Assembly: GCF_041081105.1 (NCBI RefSeq)
Contig: NZ_CP163528.1
Location: forward strand, 2,852,001-2,916,000
Length of the DNA: 64,000 nucleotides
From: Promicromonospora sp. Populi
GTDB taxonomy: Bacteria; Actinomycetota; Actinomycetes; Actinomycetales; Cellulomonadaceae
Direction: 5' to 3'
Shown here piece after piece: positions 7,841-17,003 of this stretch. The notes under the pieces were generated by a model. The model did not search any database, was not told the DNA's origin, and was given only the letters and a program-made list of their open reading frames with translations. A program made the position numbers and the translations under genes. Within the stretch, counting starts at the first letter, position 1; the number at the start of each line of letters is the position of its first letter.

Positions 7841-9880
7841 ATGACGCTCGAATCGATTGAGTCGCTGGGGGCCGACGTCGACGCCCCACCGACATCCGCC
7901 ACCTCCCGCCGGCGGCGCAAGTCGCCGGACAAGCCCGCGAACCCGGGCCCGGCGACGGGACAGACGTCGAGCGAACCCGCCGCCTCGCGCGTGTGGGACG
8001 GGCGCAGCAAGTTCCCGCACATCGGCGAGTACGGGTTCCTCTCGGACTGCGAGGCCAACGCGCTGATCGCGCCGTCGGGCAGCGTGGAGTGGATGTGCAT
8101 CCCCCGTCCCGACTCGCCCAGCATCTTCGCCAAGATCCTTGACCGCGGGGCCGGCCACTTCCGCGTGGGGCCGCACGGTGTGCGCGTGCCCGTGGCACGC
8201 CGCTACCTGCCCGGCACGCTCATCCTCGAAACGACGTGGCAGACGGAGACCGGCTGGCTCGTGGTGCGCGACGCCATGCTGATGGGCCCGTGGCACGACC
8301 TCGAGTCACGCTCCGGCACGCACCGCCGCACGCCTACGGACGACGACGCCGAGCACATCCTGCTGCGCACCATCAAGTGCGTGTCGGGCACGGTGGACCT
8401 CGAGGTCGAGTGCGAGCCGCGCCCGGACTACGCGCGGTCCGACGTCGACTGGGAGTACGAGAACAGCGGGTACTCCGCGGTGGTGGCCCACATCGGCGAC
8501 TCCAACCCGGACCTGCACATGCGCTCCAGCCTGCGGTTCGGCCTGGAGGGCAAGCGGGCCACGGCGCGTACCCGGATGACCCACGGAGACGAGCAGTTCG
8601 TCGCGATGTCCTGGGGCTCGCAGAACCCGCCGACCAGCTACAAGGAGGCGCTCGACGCCATGTGGCGCACCGAGCGGTTCTGGCGCGACTGGATCACGCA
8701 GGGCCAGTTCCCCGACCACCCGTGGCGCGTCTACCTGCAGCGGTCCGCGCTGACCCTGAAGGGGCTGACCTACTCCCCCACGGGCGCGCTGATCGCGGCG
8801 GCGACCACGTCCCTGCCCGAGACCCCGGGCGGGGAGCGCAACTGGGACTACCGGTACGCGTGGATCCGCGACTCGACGTTCGCGCTCTGGGGGCTGTACA
8901 CCCTGGGCCTGGAACGCGAGGCCAACGACTTCTTCGCGTTCATCCAGGACGTCTGCCGCGACAACCGGCAGCTCCAGATCATGTACGGGGTGGGCGGCGA
9001 GGAGACGCTGGAGGAGTTCGAGCTGCCGCACCTGTCCGGCTACGAGGGGGCGCAGCCCGTGCGGGTCGGCAACGCCGCGTACGACCAGCGCCAGCACGAC
9101 GTGTGGGGCGCGGTGCTCGACTCCGTGTGGCTGCACGCCAAGTCGCGCGACCAGCTGCCCGAGTCGCTGTGGCCCATCCTCAAGCGGCAGGTCGAGGAGG
9201 CCGCGAAGCACTGGCACGAGCCCGACCGCGGCATCTGGGAGGTGCGCGGCGAGCCGCAGCACTTCACCAGCTCCAAGCTCATGTGCTGGGTAGCGATGGA
9301 CCGCGGCGCCAAGCTCGCCCGGCTGTACGACGAGCCCGACTACGCCAAGTCGTGGCAGAAGATAGCCGACGAGATCTTCGAGGACATCTGCACCAGGGGT
9401 GTGGACGAGCGCGGCGTCTTCACGCAGCGTTACGGCGACCCGGCGCTCGACGCGTCGCTGCTGCTCGTGCCGCTCCTGCGGTTCCTGCCGCCCGACGACG
9501 AGCGTGTACGGGCGACCGTGCTGGCCATCGCGGACGAGCTCACCGAGGACGGCCTGGTGCTGCGATACCGCACCGACGAGACCGACGACGGGCTGCGGGG
9601 CGAGGAGGGCTCGTTCACCATCTGCTCGTTCTGGCTCGTGTCCGCGCTGGTCGAGATCGGCGAGGTGGAGCGGGCCCGGGCGCTGTGCGAGCGGCTGCTC
9701 GGCTACGCGTCCTCGCTCGACCTCTACGCCGAGGAGATCGACCCGGGCAGCGGCAGGCACCTGGGGAACTTCCCGCAGGCGTTCACGCACCTGGCCCTGA
9801 TCAACGCCGTCATGCACGTGATCAAGGCGGAGAGCGGCGATGCGGAGAAGGGGTACTTCGGGGCTCCTCGGCCGGTCTGA
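7841..9880 (+). CDS. GH15-family glycoside hydrolase, trehalase-like
   Basis: 679 residues from ATG 7841; upstream in-frame GTG/ATG codons lack a ribosome site. After about 60 low-complexity residues the beta-sandwich domain begins (IGEYGFLSDCEANALIAPSG), then the alpha/alpha-barrel with NWDYRYAWIRDSTFALWG near residue 333 and EEGSFTICSFWLVSAL near residue 590, where family catalytic acids lie. Length and motifs match the actinobacterial GH15 trehalases of mycobacteria (around 670 residues), which hydrolyse trehalose to glucose. No signal peptide, so cytoplasmic. Glucoamylase-like activity is the alternative. Confidence 0.9.
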   Translation: MTLESIESLGADVDAPPTSATSRRRRKSPDKPANPGPATGQTSSEPAASRVWDGRSKFPHIGEYGFLSDCEANALIAPSGSVEWMCIPRPDSPSIFAKILDRGAGHFRVGPHGVRVPVARRYLPGTLILETTWQTETGWLVVRDAMLMGPWHDLESRSGTHRRTPTDDDAEHILLRTIKCVSGTVDLEVECEPRPDYARSDVDWEYENSGYSAVVAHIGDSNPDLHMRSSLRFGLEGKRATARTRMTHGDEQFVAMSWGSQNPPTSYKEALDAMWRTERFWRDWITQGQFPDHPWRVYLQRSALTLKGLTYSPTGALIAAATTSLPETPGGERNWDYRYAWIRDSTFALWGLYTLGLEREANDFFAFIQDVCRDNRQLQIMYGVGGEETLEEFELPHLSGYEGAQPVRVGNAAYDQRQHDVWGAVLDSVWLHAKSRDQLPESLWPILKRQVEEAAKHWHEPDRGIWEVRGEPQHFTSSKLMCWVAMDRGAKLARLYDEPDYAKSWQKIADEIFEDICTRGVDERGVFTQRYGDPALDASLLLVPLLRFLPPDDERVRATVLAIADELTEDGLVLRYRTDETDDGLRGEEGSFTICSFWLVSALVEIGEVERARALCERLLGYASSLDLYAEEIDPGSGRHLGNFPQAFTHLALINAVMHVIKAESGDAEKGYFGAPRPV

Positions 9881-9895
9881 GCTCGCCCGCTGAAC

Positions 9896-9939
9896 ATGAC
9901 TGAGGCGTGAACCCCGGAAGGGGTTCACGCCTCAGTCAT
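9896..9939. terminator. Bidirectional terminator with GGAA tetraloop
   Basis: Perfect 20-base arms 9896-9915 and 9920-9939 close on a GGAA loop, which is of GNRA type on the plus strand. It sits between the convergent trehalase-like and Bax-inhibitor genes. Confidence 0.85.
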
Positions 9940-9965
9940 CTAGGACCTACAGCTGGCCAGGAGTG

Positions 9966-10868
9966 TTAGTCGCGGCTGAAGCTGCTGATGATCGCCACGA
10001 GGCGGAGCAGCTCCAGGTACAGCCAGATCAGCGTCACGAGCAGGCCGAAGGCCGCCGACCAAGCCATCTTGGCGGGAGCACCGGCCTCGACGCCCCGCTT
10101 GATGGAGTCGAAGTCGACGATCAGCGAGGCGGCCGCGAGGCCGACGGCGATGATGCCGACGATCACGCCGATCGGCCCGGCACGCATACCGAAGCCGTCC
10201 AGCACACCCGTCAGCAGCAGCACGAAGTTGATGAGGCTGAACAGGGCGTACCCGATCAGGGCGAACATCAGCCAGCGCGTGAACTTCGCGGTGACCCGCA
10301 CCCGGCCGCTCTTGAAGAGGAACAGGCTCACGGCGAACACGGAGATCGTGCCGATGACGGCCTGCGTCACCGCGCCCTCGAACGCCGTGTTGTAGTACAG
10401 CGAGATCGCGCCGAGGAACGCACCCTGGAACACCGTGTAGAGCACGATGAGCGCGGGGCTCGGGTTCCGCTTGAACGCGTTGACCAGGCCAAGGACCAGG
10501 CCGGCGATCGCGCCCACGATCATGACGGTGCCCAGCAGCGCCGGCGGAACAAGCGTCCACGTCGCCGCAGCCACCACAACCAGGAGAGCGAGCAGCCCAC
10601 CGGTCTTGATGATCACGTCGTCGTAGGTCAGCCGCTTCGTGTCCGCCGTGGTGGCGGACGGCGACTGGTACATCGCGTTGAGGTCGGCCGCATCAGTCGG
10701 CTGCTGACCCGCGGCGCCGTACTGACCGTACTGGCCAGGCTGCGGCGCGGTGCCATATGCGGGAGTCTGGTTGGGGTAGGTGGCGGTGCCGCCGCGGCGT
10801 GCGCCTGCAGCACCGGTGCGACGGGGCTCACCGAAGACGTCGCTTCTTGAAAAGACGGGGTTGCTCAT
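9966..10868 (-). CDS. Bax inhibitor-1/YccA-family membrane protein
   Basis: 300 residues. A cytoplasmic N-terminal segment of about 85 residues rich in Gly, Tyr, Gln and Pro is followed by seven hydrophobic helices and a final short basic tail (VAIISSFSRD). The helices FNAVFQGAFLG-like region (VLYTVFQGAFLGAISLYY) and VDFDSIKRGVEAGAP are typical of the bacterial Bax-inhibitor-1-like family (PF12811). These are pH-sensitive calcium-leak channels in characterised members; the role in this organism is unknown. ATG 10868 has a GGAGGAGC ribosome site. Confidence 0.93.
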   Translation of the reverse strand: MSNPVFSRSDVFGEPRRTGAAGARRGGTATYPNQTPAYGTAPQPGQYGQYGAAGQQPTDAADLNAMYQSPSATTADTKRLTYDDVIIKTGGLLALLVVVAAATWTLVPPALLGTVMIVGAIAGLVLGLVNAFKRNPSPALIVLYTVFQGAFLGAISLYYNTAFEGAVTQAVIGTISVFAVSLFLFKSGRVRVTAKFTRWLMFALIGYALFSLINFVLLLTGVLDGFGMRAGPIGVIVGIIAVGLAAASLIVDFDSIKRGVEAGAPAKMAWSAAFGLLVTLIWLYLELLRLVAIISSFSRD

Positions 10869-10936
10869 CTGCTCCTCCTGGTCTGTCTGACCATCCTAGG
10901 GAACGCTGGGACGGGCTCAGGAGTTCCCGGGTCATT

Positions 10937-10969
10937 CCAAGGGATGAAGCGGGTCCGCCCAAGGGATGA
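10937..10969. promoter_or_regulatory. Direct repeat CCAAGGGATGA upstream of ABC exporter
   Basis: Two exact copies of CCAAGGGATGA at 10937-10947 and 10959-10969 are spaced 22 bases centre to centre, two helical turns, in the divergent region between the Bax-inhibitor and ABC-transporter genes. Tandem sites on one face of the helix suggest a dimeric regulator. No regulator gene is adjacent. Confidence 0.4.
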
Positions 10970-11089
10970 TCCGGGCCGGTAAAGGGTGCGGCGGCCGCCG
11001 TCGGCTCCCTACTCTCGTAGTAACAACCAGACTTGATGTGACCGCCCAGCGACCCCAGACCACGAGCCTGTCAGATGGAAGGGTTATTG

Positions 11090-12043
11090 ATGATCGAGGC
11101 CAGAGGCCTGACGAAGAAGTACGGCGCCAAGACGGCCGTGAACGACATCTCGTTCACCGTACAGCCGGGCCAGGTGACAGGCTTCCTGGGCCCGAACGGC
11201 GCCGGCAAGTCGACCACCATGCGCATGATCGTTGGGCTGGACCGGCCAACAGCCGGCACGGTCACCGTGAACGGCAAGCCGTACGCCGCGCACCGTCGTC
11301 CGCTGGCGGAGGTCGGCGCACTGCTCGACGCGAAGGCCGTGCACACCGGCCGGACGGCACGTAACCACCTGCTCGCCATGGCTGCCACGCACGGCATCGC
11401 GACCAAGCGCGTCGACGAGGTGATCGAGCTCACAGGTCTGCGCCCCGTCGCGACCAAGCGGGTGGGCGGCTTCTCGCTCGGCATGGGCCAGCGCCTCGGC
11501 ATCGCGGCGGCCCTGCTCGGCGACCCGCGCACGCTGATCCTCGACGAGCCCGTCAACGGCCTGGACCCCGAGGGTGTGCTCTGGGTGCGCAACATCGCGA
11601 AGTTCCTGGCCTCCGAGGGGCGCACGGTCTTCCTGTCCAGCCACCTGATGAGCGAGGTCGCGCTCACGGCCGACCACGTGCTCGTGATCGGCAAGGGCCG
11701 CATCCTCGCCGACGCCCCGGTCGCCGAGATCGTCGACGGCGCGGAGCGCAAGCTGATCCGGGTGCGGTCGCCTCAGGCCACGGTGCTCGCGGAGCTGCTG
11801 AAAGGCACGAACGCCCAGGTGGACGCCATCGAGCCCGGCCTGCTGGAGATCCGCGGCACCGACGCGGCCACCGTCGGCGAGCTCGCCGCCTCAGCCCGGG
11901 TCGTGCTGCACGAGCTCACGCCCGTCGCGTCCACGCTCGAAGAGGCGTACATGTCGCTGACCGCCGACTCGGTGGAGTACCAGTCCGAGGACATGACCGC
12001 CCACGCCGGCGCGACGTCCGACCTTGAGGGGAGCAAGGCATGA
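11090..12043 (+). CDS. ABC transporter ATP-binding protein (ABC-2/bacitracin type)
   Basis: 317 residues. ATG 11090 is preferred over ATG 11075 because GGAAGGG lies at proper distance. Walker A GPNGAGKST, signature FSLGMGQRLGIAAAL (a Gly-Met variant of LSGGQ), Walker B TLILDEPVNGLDP and the switch histidine in FLSSHLMSEV are all present. The C-terminal domain of about 90 residues is the DUF4162-like extension of exporters. It overlaps the downstream permease by 4 bases (ATGA), so the two form one unit, probably for export of a peptide or drug. Tandem repeats upstream may be regulatory. Confidence 0.93.
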   Translation: MIEARGLTKKYGAKTAVNDISFTVQPGQVTGFLGPNGAGKSTTMRMIVGLDRPTAGTVTVNGKPYAAHRRPLAEVGALLDAKAVHTGRTARNHLLAMAATHGIATKRVDEVIELTGLRPVATKRVGGFSLGMGQRLGIAAALLGDPRTLILDEPVNGLDPEGVLWVRNIAKFLASEGRTVFLSSHLMSEVALTADHVLVIGKGRILADAPVAEIVDGAERKLIRVRSPQATVLAELLKGTNAQVDAIEPGLLEIRGTDAATVGELAASARVVLHELTPVASTLEEAYMSLTADSVEYQSEDMTAHAGATSDLEGSKA

Positions 12044-12918
12044 GCGCGACGATCACCGCTCCGGCGAGCGGACCGGTCTCGGGCCCGACGACGCACACCC
12101 CCGTGAAGAGGGTGACCTTCTGGCGGGTGCTGCACTCGGAGTGGATCAAGCTGTGGACACTGCGCTCGACGTGGTGGACGCTCGGCCCGACCGTCGTGGT
12201 GATGGTGGGCTTCGCCTTTGCGTTGGCGCTCGTGGCGCGGTTCATCAGTGAGCAGATGGCCGATGTGCCCGATGCCCAGGCCGCGGGCGGGCTGCTACCG
12301 GGCACTGCCGTCGTAGCTGGTGGGTACGACACCGCCGCGCTCGTCGTCGCGGTGCTGGGCTGCATGATCATCACGGGCGAGTACAGCACCGGGATGATCC
12401 GCTCCACCTTTGCCGCGGTGCCCGACCGGCTCACCGCCTTCTTCGCGAAGGCCCTTGTTCTCGCCGGGGTCACTGCCGTGCTGACGATCGTGTCGCTCGC
12501 GGTCGCGTGGGCAGTGACCTACCCGATCCTCGACGGTATCGACTCCACCGTCGACTTCTCGGACAGCACACAGGTGCGGCAGCTCGGTGGCGTCGTCATC
12601 TATGTCGTTCTGGTGGCGCTCTTCTCCCTCGGGATCGGCACGCTGCTGCGCCATACCGCAGGCGCGATCTTCACCGTGGCTGCGCTGTTCTTCGTAGTAC
12701 CCACGATCTTCGCGGGCGTGGTCGCCTTCGCCAGCAACATCGACTGGGTCGTCTGGGTGACCAAGCTGTTGCCCAGCATCGCGGGCGCGCAGATCACCCC
12801 GAACGGCGGGACGTTCGAAGGCGCGCTCGAACCTTGGGTAGGTATAAGCGTGCTGGCCGGCTACACGGCGCTGGTGCTGGCGGGTGCGGCGACGCGCCTG
12901 AAGCTCCAGGACGCATAG
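12040..12918 (+). CDS. ABC-2-type transporter permease
   Basis: 292 residues with six predicted membrane helices: the first in WTLGPTVVVMVGFAFALALVA-like sequence, then a periplasmic loop, VVAVLGCMIITGEYSTGMIR (the conserved intracellular coupling turn of ABC-2 permeases) and four further helices ending GYTALVLAGAATRLKLQDA. It is the membrane partner of the ATPase, with which it shares an ATGA overlap. The substrate is unknown; multidrug or antimicrobial peptide export is the usual role of this subclass. Confidence 0.9.
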   Translation: MSATITAPASGPVSGPTTHTPVKRVTFWRVLHSEWIKLWTLRSTWWTLGPTVVVMVGFAFALALVARFISEQMADVPDAQAAGGLLPGTAVVAGGYDTAALVVAVLGCMIITGEYSTGMIRSTFAAVPDRLTAFFAKALVLAGVTAVLTIVSLAVAWAVTYPILDGIDSTVDFSDSTQVRQLGGVVIYVVLVALFSLGIGTLLRHTAGAIFTVAALFFVVPTIFAGVVAFASNIDWVVWVTKLLPSIAGAQITPNGGTFEGALEPWVGISVLAGYTALVLAGAATRLKLQDA

Positions 12919-12959
12919 GGCTGACGCCAGTTCTCGGTTGGCCCGCTCGGCCTGTCCCG

Positions 12960-15900
12960 TCAGTCGAGCGGGTGCGGCCAGACCGGAGGCGGCGCGGCCG
13001 GACGCCGGTACTCCGGCTGAGGCTCGGGTTCCGGCTCCGGCTGCCACTGGGCCGGCCGCGCAGGCTGCTGGGGTTGCGGTGCGTACTGCTGGGGCTGCGG
13101 GGCGAACTGCGGCGGCGGTGCGTACCGCGGCGCCTGTTGGGCCGGTGCCTGCCGGGGCGCCGGCGTGTGCTGCGGCGCCGGCGCGTACCGCGGCGCCCGT
13201 TGCTGCCCGGTCGGCGCGGCCTGCGGCGGCCAGGCCTGAGGCGCCGGCTGGGCCGTCGTCGGCTGGGCGGGCTGGGCGGGCTGGGCGGCCTGGGCGGCCT
13301 GGGCCGGCGTCGGCTTGCTGTGCCGGGCCCGACGTCCCTGCTCCGGCTGCGTCCAGGCGCCGGACGAGACGGGCGCGGGCTCTCTGATCGGCGGCCAGCT
13401 GTCTCCCGCCGGACCACTCATCGGAGCCGCCACACCCGCCGGAATCGGCTCACTCAATGGAGCCGGGCTCCCATACGGGCCATCGGCCTGCGGGCTGCCG
13501 GCGTACGGACCGTCGGCGAGCGGGCTGCCCGCGTACGGACCGCCGCTGTACGGGCCACCGGCCTGCAGGCGGCCCGCCTGCGCCTGCTGTCGGCGCTGCG
13601 CCGCGGCCTGCCGCCCGACGGTCTGGAACGCACCCGTCGCCACGCTGGGGAAGGCTCCCGTCAGCGGGCTGCGGGCGGTCCGGCCGGCCGCCTCGTTCGC
13701 GGCCCGGCGCCGTTCGGCCCGGCGCTCGAAGATCGTGTAGATCACCGGCACCACGTACAGCGTGAGCAGGGTCGAGGACACGAGCCCGCCGATCACCACC
13801 AGCGCGAGCGGCTGCGAGATGAACGCGCCACCACCGGTCAGGCCGACGCCCATCGGCGTCAGCGCGAAGACCGTGGCCAGCGCCGTCATCACGATGGGGC
13901 GCAGTCGCTTGCGGGCGCCCTCGCGCACCGCCTCGTCGAGGCCCATGCCGTCGTGGCGGTACTGGTTGATCAGGTCGATCAGCACGATCGCGTTGGAGAC
14001 CACGATGCCCACCAGCAGCAGCGTGCCGATCAGCGCGGGGACGCCCAGCGGTGTGTCGGTGGCGACCAGCGCCACGAGGGCACCCACTGCGGCGAACGGG
14101 ATCGAGACCAGCAGGATGAACGGCTGCGCGAGGCTCCGGAAGGCCGCCACCATCACGATGAACACCAGCGCGATCGCGGCCAGCAGCGCCATGCCCAGGT
14201 CGTTGAAGGCGTCCGCCTGGTCGGCCGCCGCGCCGCCCACCGAGACCGTGGCGCCGGCCGGCAGGTCGATCGACGCGATCTCGGCGTTCACGGCCTCGGT
14301 TGCGGCACCGAGGTCGTCACCGGAGGGCGTCACCGAGACGGTGGCGGAGCGGTCGCCGTCGATCCGGCTGATCGACGTCGGAGTATCGGCGACCACCACG
14401 TCCCCGACATCGTTCAACGGCACGACGCCGGCCGCGGTCGGCACCGGGATCTCGCCGATCTCGGCGATCGTGGTCGGCACGGCACCGGCAGTGAGGATCA
14501 CGCTGACGGGCCCCTCCGCGGTCTGCAGCTCACCGATCTCCCGCGAGCCGGTCATCGCCGCGGACGCGATCCCCGTGACCTGCGTCTCGGTGAGCCCGTA
14601 CGTCGCCGCCGCCTCGCGATCGACGGTCACCTCGACGATCTCCTGCGCGGCGGCAAGGTCGTTGCTCACCTCGGCAACGCCGTCGACCGCACTCATCGCG
14701 TCCTGAAGCTGCTGTGTGGCCTCGGCCAGCGTCGCATCGTCCCGCGCCCGGACCACCAGGTCGATCGCCGAGGCTCCCACGGAGTCACCTGCGGAGACGG
14801 TGATCTCGGTCGCGGGCGCCTCGGCCAGCGGTTCGACGGCGGCGCGGATGTCCGACGCCGCGGCCGCGCCGTCGGCGTCCGCGTCGAGGGTGACGGCGAA
14901 CGACGCCCTGAGCCCGGCGCTCGCGCCGCCGAACGCCGCCATCGACATGTCACCACCGCCGCCGACGGTGGCCTGCACGCTGTCGACGGCGTCGACGTCG
15001 GCCAGCGCAGTCTCCACCCGCTGAGCCGCCTCGTCCTGGCCCGCGAGCGACGTGCCGGGCGCGTAGTGCTCCGTGACGGTCACGGTGTCCTGCCCGCTGT
15101 CCCCGAGAAAGCTGGTCTCCATGTTCGGGACGAGGGTGGCAGTGCCACCGAGCACAGCGAGCGCCAGCACGATGGTGACGGCGGGCCGCCTGAGCGCGCC
15201 CCTTAGCGTCGGCACGTAGATGCGCTGCCAGATGCCGCGGCTCTCCTTCTCCTCGGCGGCGGCGCGTGCGATCGCCGCCCCGCGGCCGGCCGTCTTCTTC
15301 GGGGGGCGGATGAACCAGTAGGCCAGCACCGGGACGATCGTCAGGGCCACGACCAGCGAGGCGAGCATCGCGATCGACACGGTCAGGGCGAACGGCCGGA
15401 ACAGCTCCCCCACCATGCCGCCCACGAACGCGATCGGGAGGAACACGGCCACGGTGCAGATGGTGGAGGCCGCGATGGCCCCGCCCACCTCGCGCACGGC
15501 CGCGAGGATGGCCGCAGTCTTCTCCTCGCCGTAGGACATGTGCCGCTTGATGTTCTCGATCACCACGATCGCGTCGTCGACGACGCGGCCGATCGAGATG
15601 GTGAGCGCGCCGAGCGTCAGGATGTTCAGCGTGTAGCCGGCTGCGCTCATCACGATGAACGTCACCGCCAGCGACAACGGGATGGAGATCGCGGAGACCA
15701 GCGTGGACCGCATCGACATCAGGAAGACGAGGATGACGATGACGGCGAACAGCAGGCCGAGGCCGCCCTCCGTGGCCAGGCCGTGGATCGAGTCCTCGAT
15801 GAACGGGGCCTGGTCGAACACGACCGCCGTCTGGATGTCGCGGTCGGTCAGCGTGTCCGCGACCTCCGGCTCGACAAGCGCGTCCTCGATCGCGTGCGAC

Positions 15901-16895
15901 ACCTCGACGGTGTTGGCCTCGGGGGTCTTGGTGATCGCCAGGCCGAGGGACGGCGAGCCGTCGAGCCGGGAGTACGACGTCGCCTCCACCGGCGCGAGCT
16001 GTACGGCCGCGACCTCGCCCAGCAGGACGGGGCTGTCCGGCGGGACCGGTTCGGTGGGCAGGGCGCCCGTAGCCGCGTTACCCGCGGCTGCGCCTGCACC
16101 CGCGCCCGGAGCGGCGGCCCCGCCCGGGATGACGGGGAGCTGCTTGAGCTGGTCGACCATGTCGATGGGGTTGCCGAGCTGGACGGACCAGGCGCGGTCG
16201 CCCTCCGTGATCTCGCCGGCCGGCATGACCACGCCGTTGTCCTGCAGCACCGTGGTCAGGTCCTCCGGCGTAAGACCGGCCGCCGTGAGCTCCGCGTCGT
16301 CGGGCGCGATGTGGACCTCGGTCTCGCTCTGTCCGGTCACGGAGACCGAGCGGACGCCGTCGACGTCTTCCAGCGCCGGCACGATGACGTTCTCGACCGT
16401 GTCGGCGAGGGCGTTGGGGCTCTCGTCGCCCGACACGGCCATCTGGACCACCGGCACGTCGTCGACGGACCCGGTGGTGACCTGCGGCTCGACACCGTTG
16501 GGCAGGGCGGCCTGGATACCCGCTATGGCGGTCTGGAGGCGCTGGGTGGCGGTCTCCATGTCGGTGCCATAGCTGAGCTCGACAGTGGTCAGCGAGATGC
16601 CGGTGGACGCCGTCGAACGGACCGAGGCGACCCCGTCGATCGAGGTGATGGCCTCCTCGATCACGTCGGTGACCTGCTCTTCGACGACCTCGGGCGACGA
16701 TCCCGGGTACAGCGCGCTCACGATCCCCGTGGGGAGCTGGAGGGACGGGATCAGCTCCTGCTTCAGCGAGGTCATGCTCAGCACCCCGAATACAGCTATC
16801 GCGATCGTCACCAACGCCACGACGGCGCGGTTCGCGAGGGACAGCCGAGCGAGATGGAACACGAAGACTCCACGGTGCGGGCGAGGATCGGGCAT
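12960..16895 (-). CDS. RND-superfamily efflux permease with long disordered C-terminal tail
   Basis: 1311 residues. The first about 1055 form an AcrB/AcrD/AcrF-type permease: an N-terminal helix (RAVVALVTIAIAVFGVLS), two large extracytoplasmic porter domains, and two clusters of membrane helices, with the proton-relay region ISIGRVVDDAIVVIENIKR in the first half and LLLVGIVVSNAIVLIDLINQ in the second. The last about 255 residues are unique: Pro, Gln and Ala-rich with tandem GPYAGSP-type and PAQ-type units, predicted unstructured and cytoplasmic. No membrane-fusion protein or outer-membrane partner is encoded nearby, as expected in a monoderm. It would export drugs, lipids or metals by proton antiport. 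Confidence 0.92.
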   Translation of the reverse strand: MPDPRPHRGVFVFHLARLSLANRAVVALVTIAIAVFGVLSMTSLKQELIPSLQLPTGIVSALYPGSSPEVVEEQVTDVIEEAITSIDGVASVRSTASTGISLTTVELSYGTDMETATQRLQTAIAGIQAALPNGVEPQVTTGSVDDVPVVQMAVSGDESPNALADTVENVIVPALEDVDGVRSVSVTGQSETEVHIAPDDAELTAAGLTPEDLTTVLQDNGVVMPAGEITEGDRAWSVQLGNPIDMVDQLKQLPVIPGGAAAPGAGAGAAAGNAATGALPTEPVPPDSPVLLGEVAAVQLAPVEATSYSRLDGSPSLGLAITKTPEANTVEVSHAIEDALVEPEVADTLTDRDIQTAVVFDQAPFIEDSIHGLATEGGLGLLFAVIVILVFLMSMRSTLVSAISIPLSLAVTFIVMSAAGYTLNILTLGALTISIGRVVDDAIVVIENIKRHMSYGEEKTAAILAAVREVGGAIAASTICTVAVFLPIAFVGGMVGELFRPFALTVSIAMLASLVVALTIVPVLAYWFIRPPKKTAGRGAAIARAAAEEKESRGIWQRIYVPTLRGALRRPAVTIVLALAVLGGTATLVPNMETSFLGDSGQDTVTVTEHYAPGTSLAGQDEAAQRVETALADVDAVDSVQATVGGGGDMSMAAFGGASAGLRASFAVTLDADADGAAAASDIRAAVEPLAEAPATEITVSAGDSVGASAIDLVVRARDDATLAEATQQLQDAMSAVDGVAEVSNDLAAAQEIVEVTVDREAAATYGLTETQVTGIASAAMTGSREIGELQTAEGPVSVILTAGAVPTTIAEIGEIPVPTAAGVVPLNDVGDVVVADTPTSISRIDGDRSATVSVTPSGDDLGAATEAVNAEIASIDLPAGATVSVGGAAADQADAFNDLGMALLAAIALVFIVMVAAFRSLAQPFILLVSIPFAAVGALVALVATDTPLGVPALIGTLLLVGIVVSNAIVLIDLINQYRHDGMGLDEAVREGARKRLRPIVMTALATVFALTPMGVGLTGGGAFISQPLALVVIGGLVSSTLLTLYVVPVIYTIFERRAERRRAANEAAGRTARSPLTGAFPSVATGAFQTVGRQAAAQRRQQAQAGRLQAGGPYSGGPYAGSPLADGPYAGSPQADGPYGSPAPLSEPIPAGVAAPMSGPAGDSWPPIREPAPVSSGAWTQPEQGRRARHSKPTPAQAAQAAQPAQPAQPTTAQPAPQAWPPQAAPTGQQRAPRYAPAPQHTPAPRQAPAQQAPRYAPPPQFAPQPQQYAPQPQQPARPAQWQPEPEPEPQPEYRRPAAPPPVWPHPLD

Positions 16896-17003
16896 ACGGA
16901 GCGACGCCGCCGTCGTGGCCTGTACGGACCAACGGGGTGAAACCGACCGAGGTCACAGAGTAGGGCAGTATGCTCCACCCGCGGCAAGCCCAACCGTGGT
17001 TGG

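Noticed and set aside
13060..13560. Repetitive DNA in the RND gene considered as a minisatellite
   Set aside because: Repeats are in frame and degenerate; they follow the coded Pro/Gln-rich tail.
12507..15206. 899-codon plus-strand frame opposite the RND pump gene
   Set aside because: Arg/Gly/His-rich shadow of the third-position GC bias; the RND frame has conserved motifs along its whole length.
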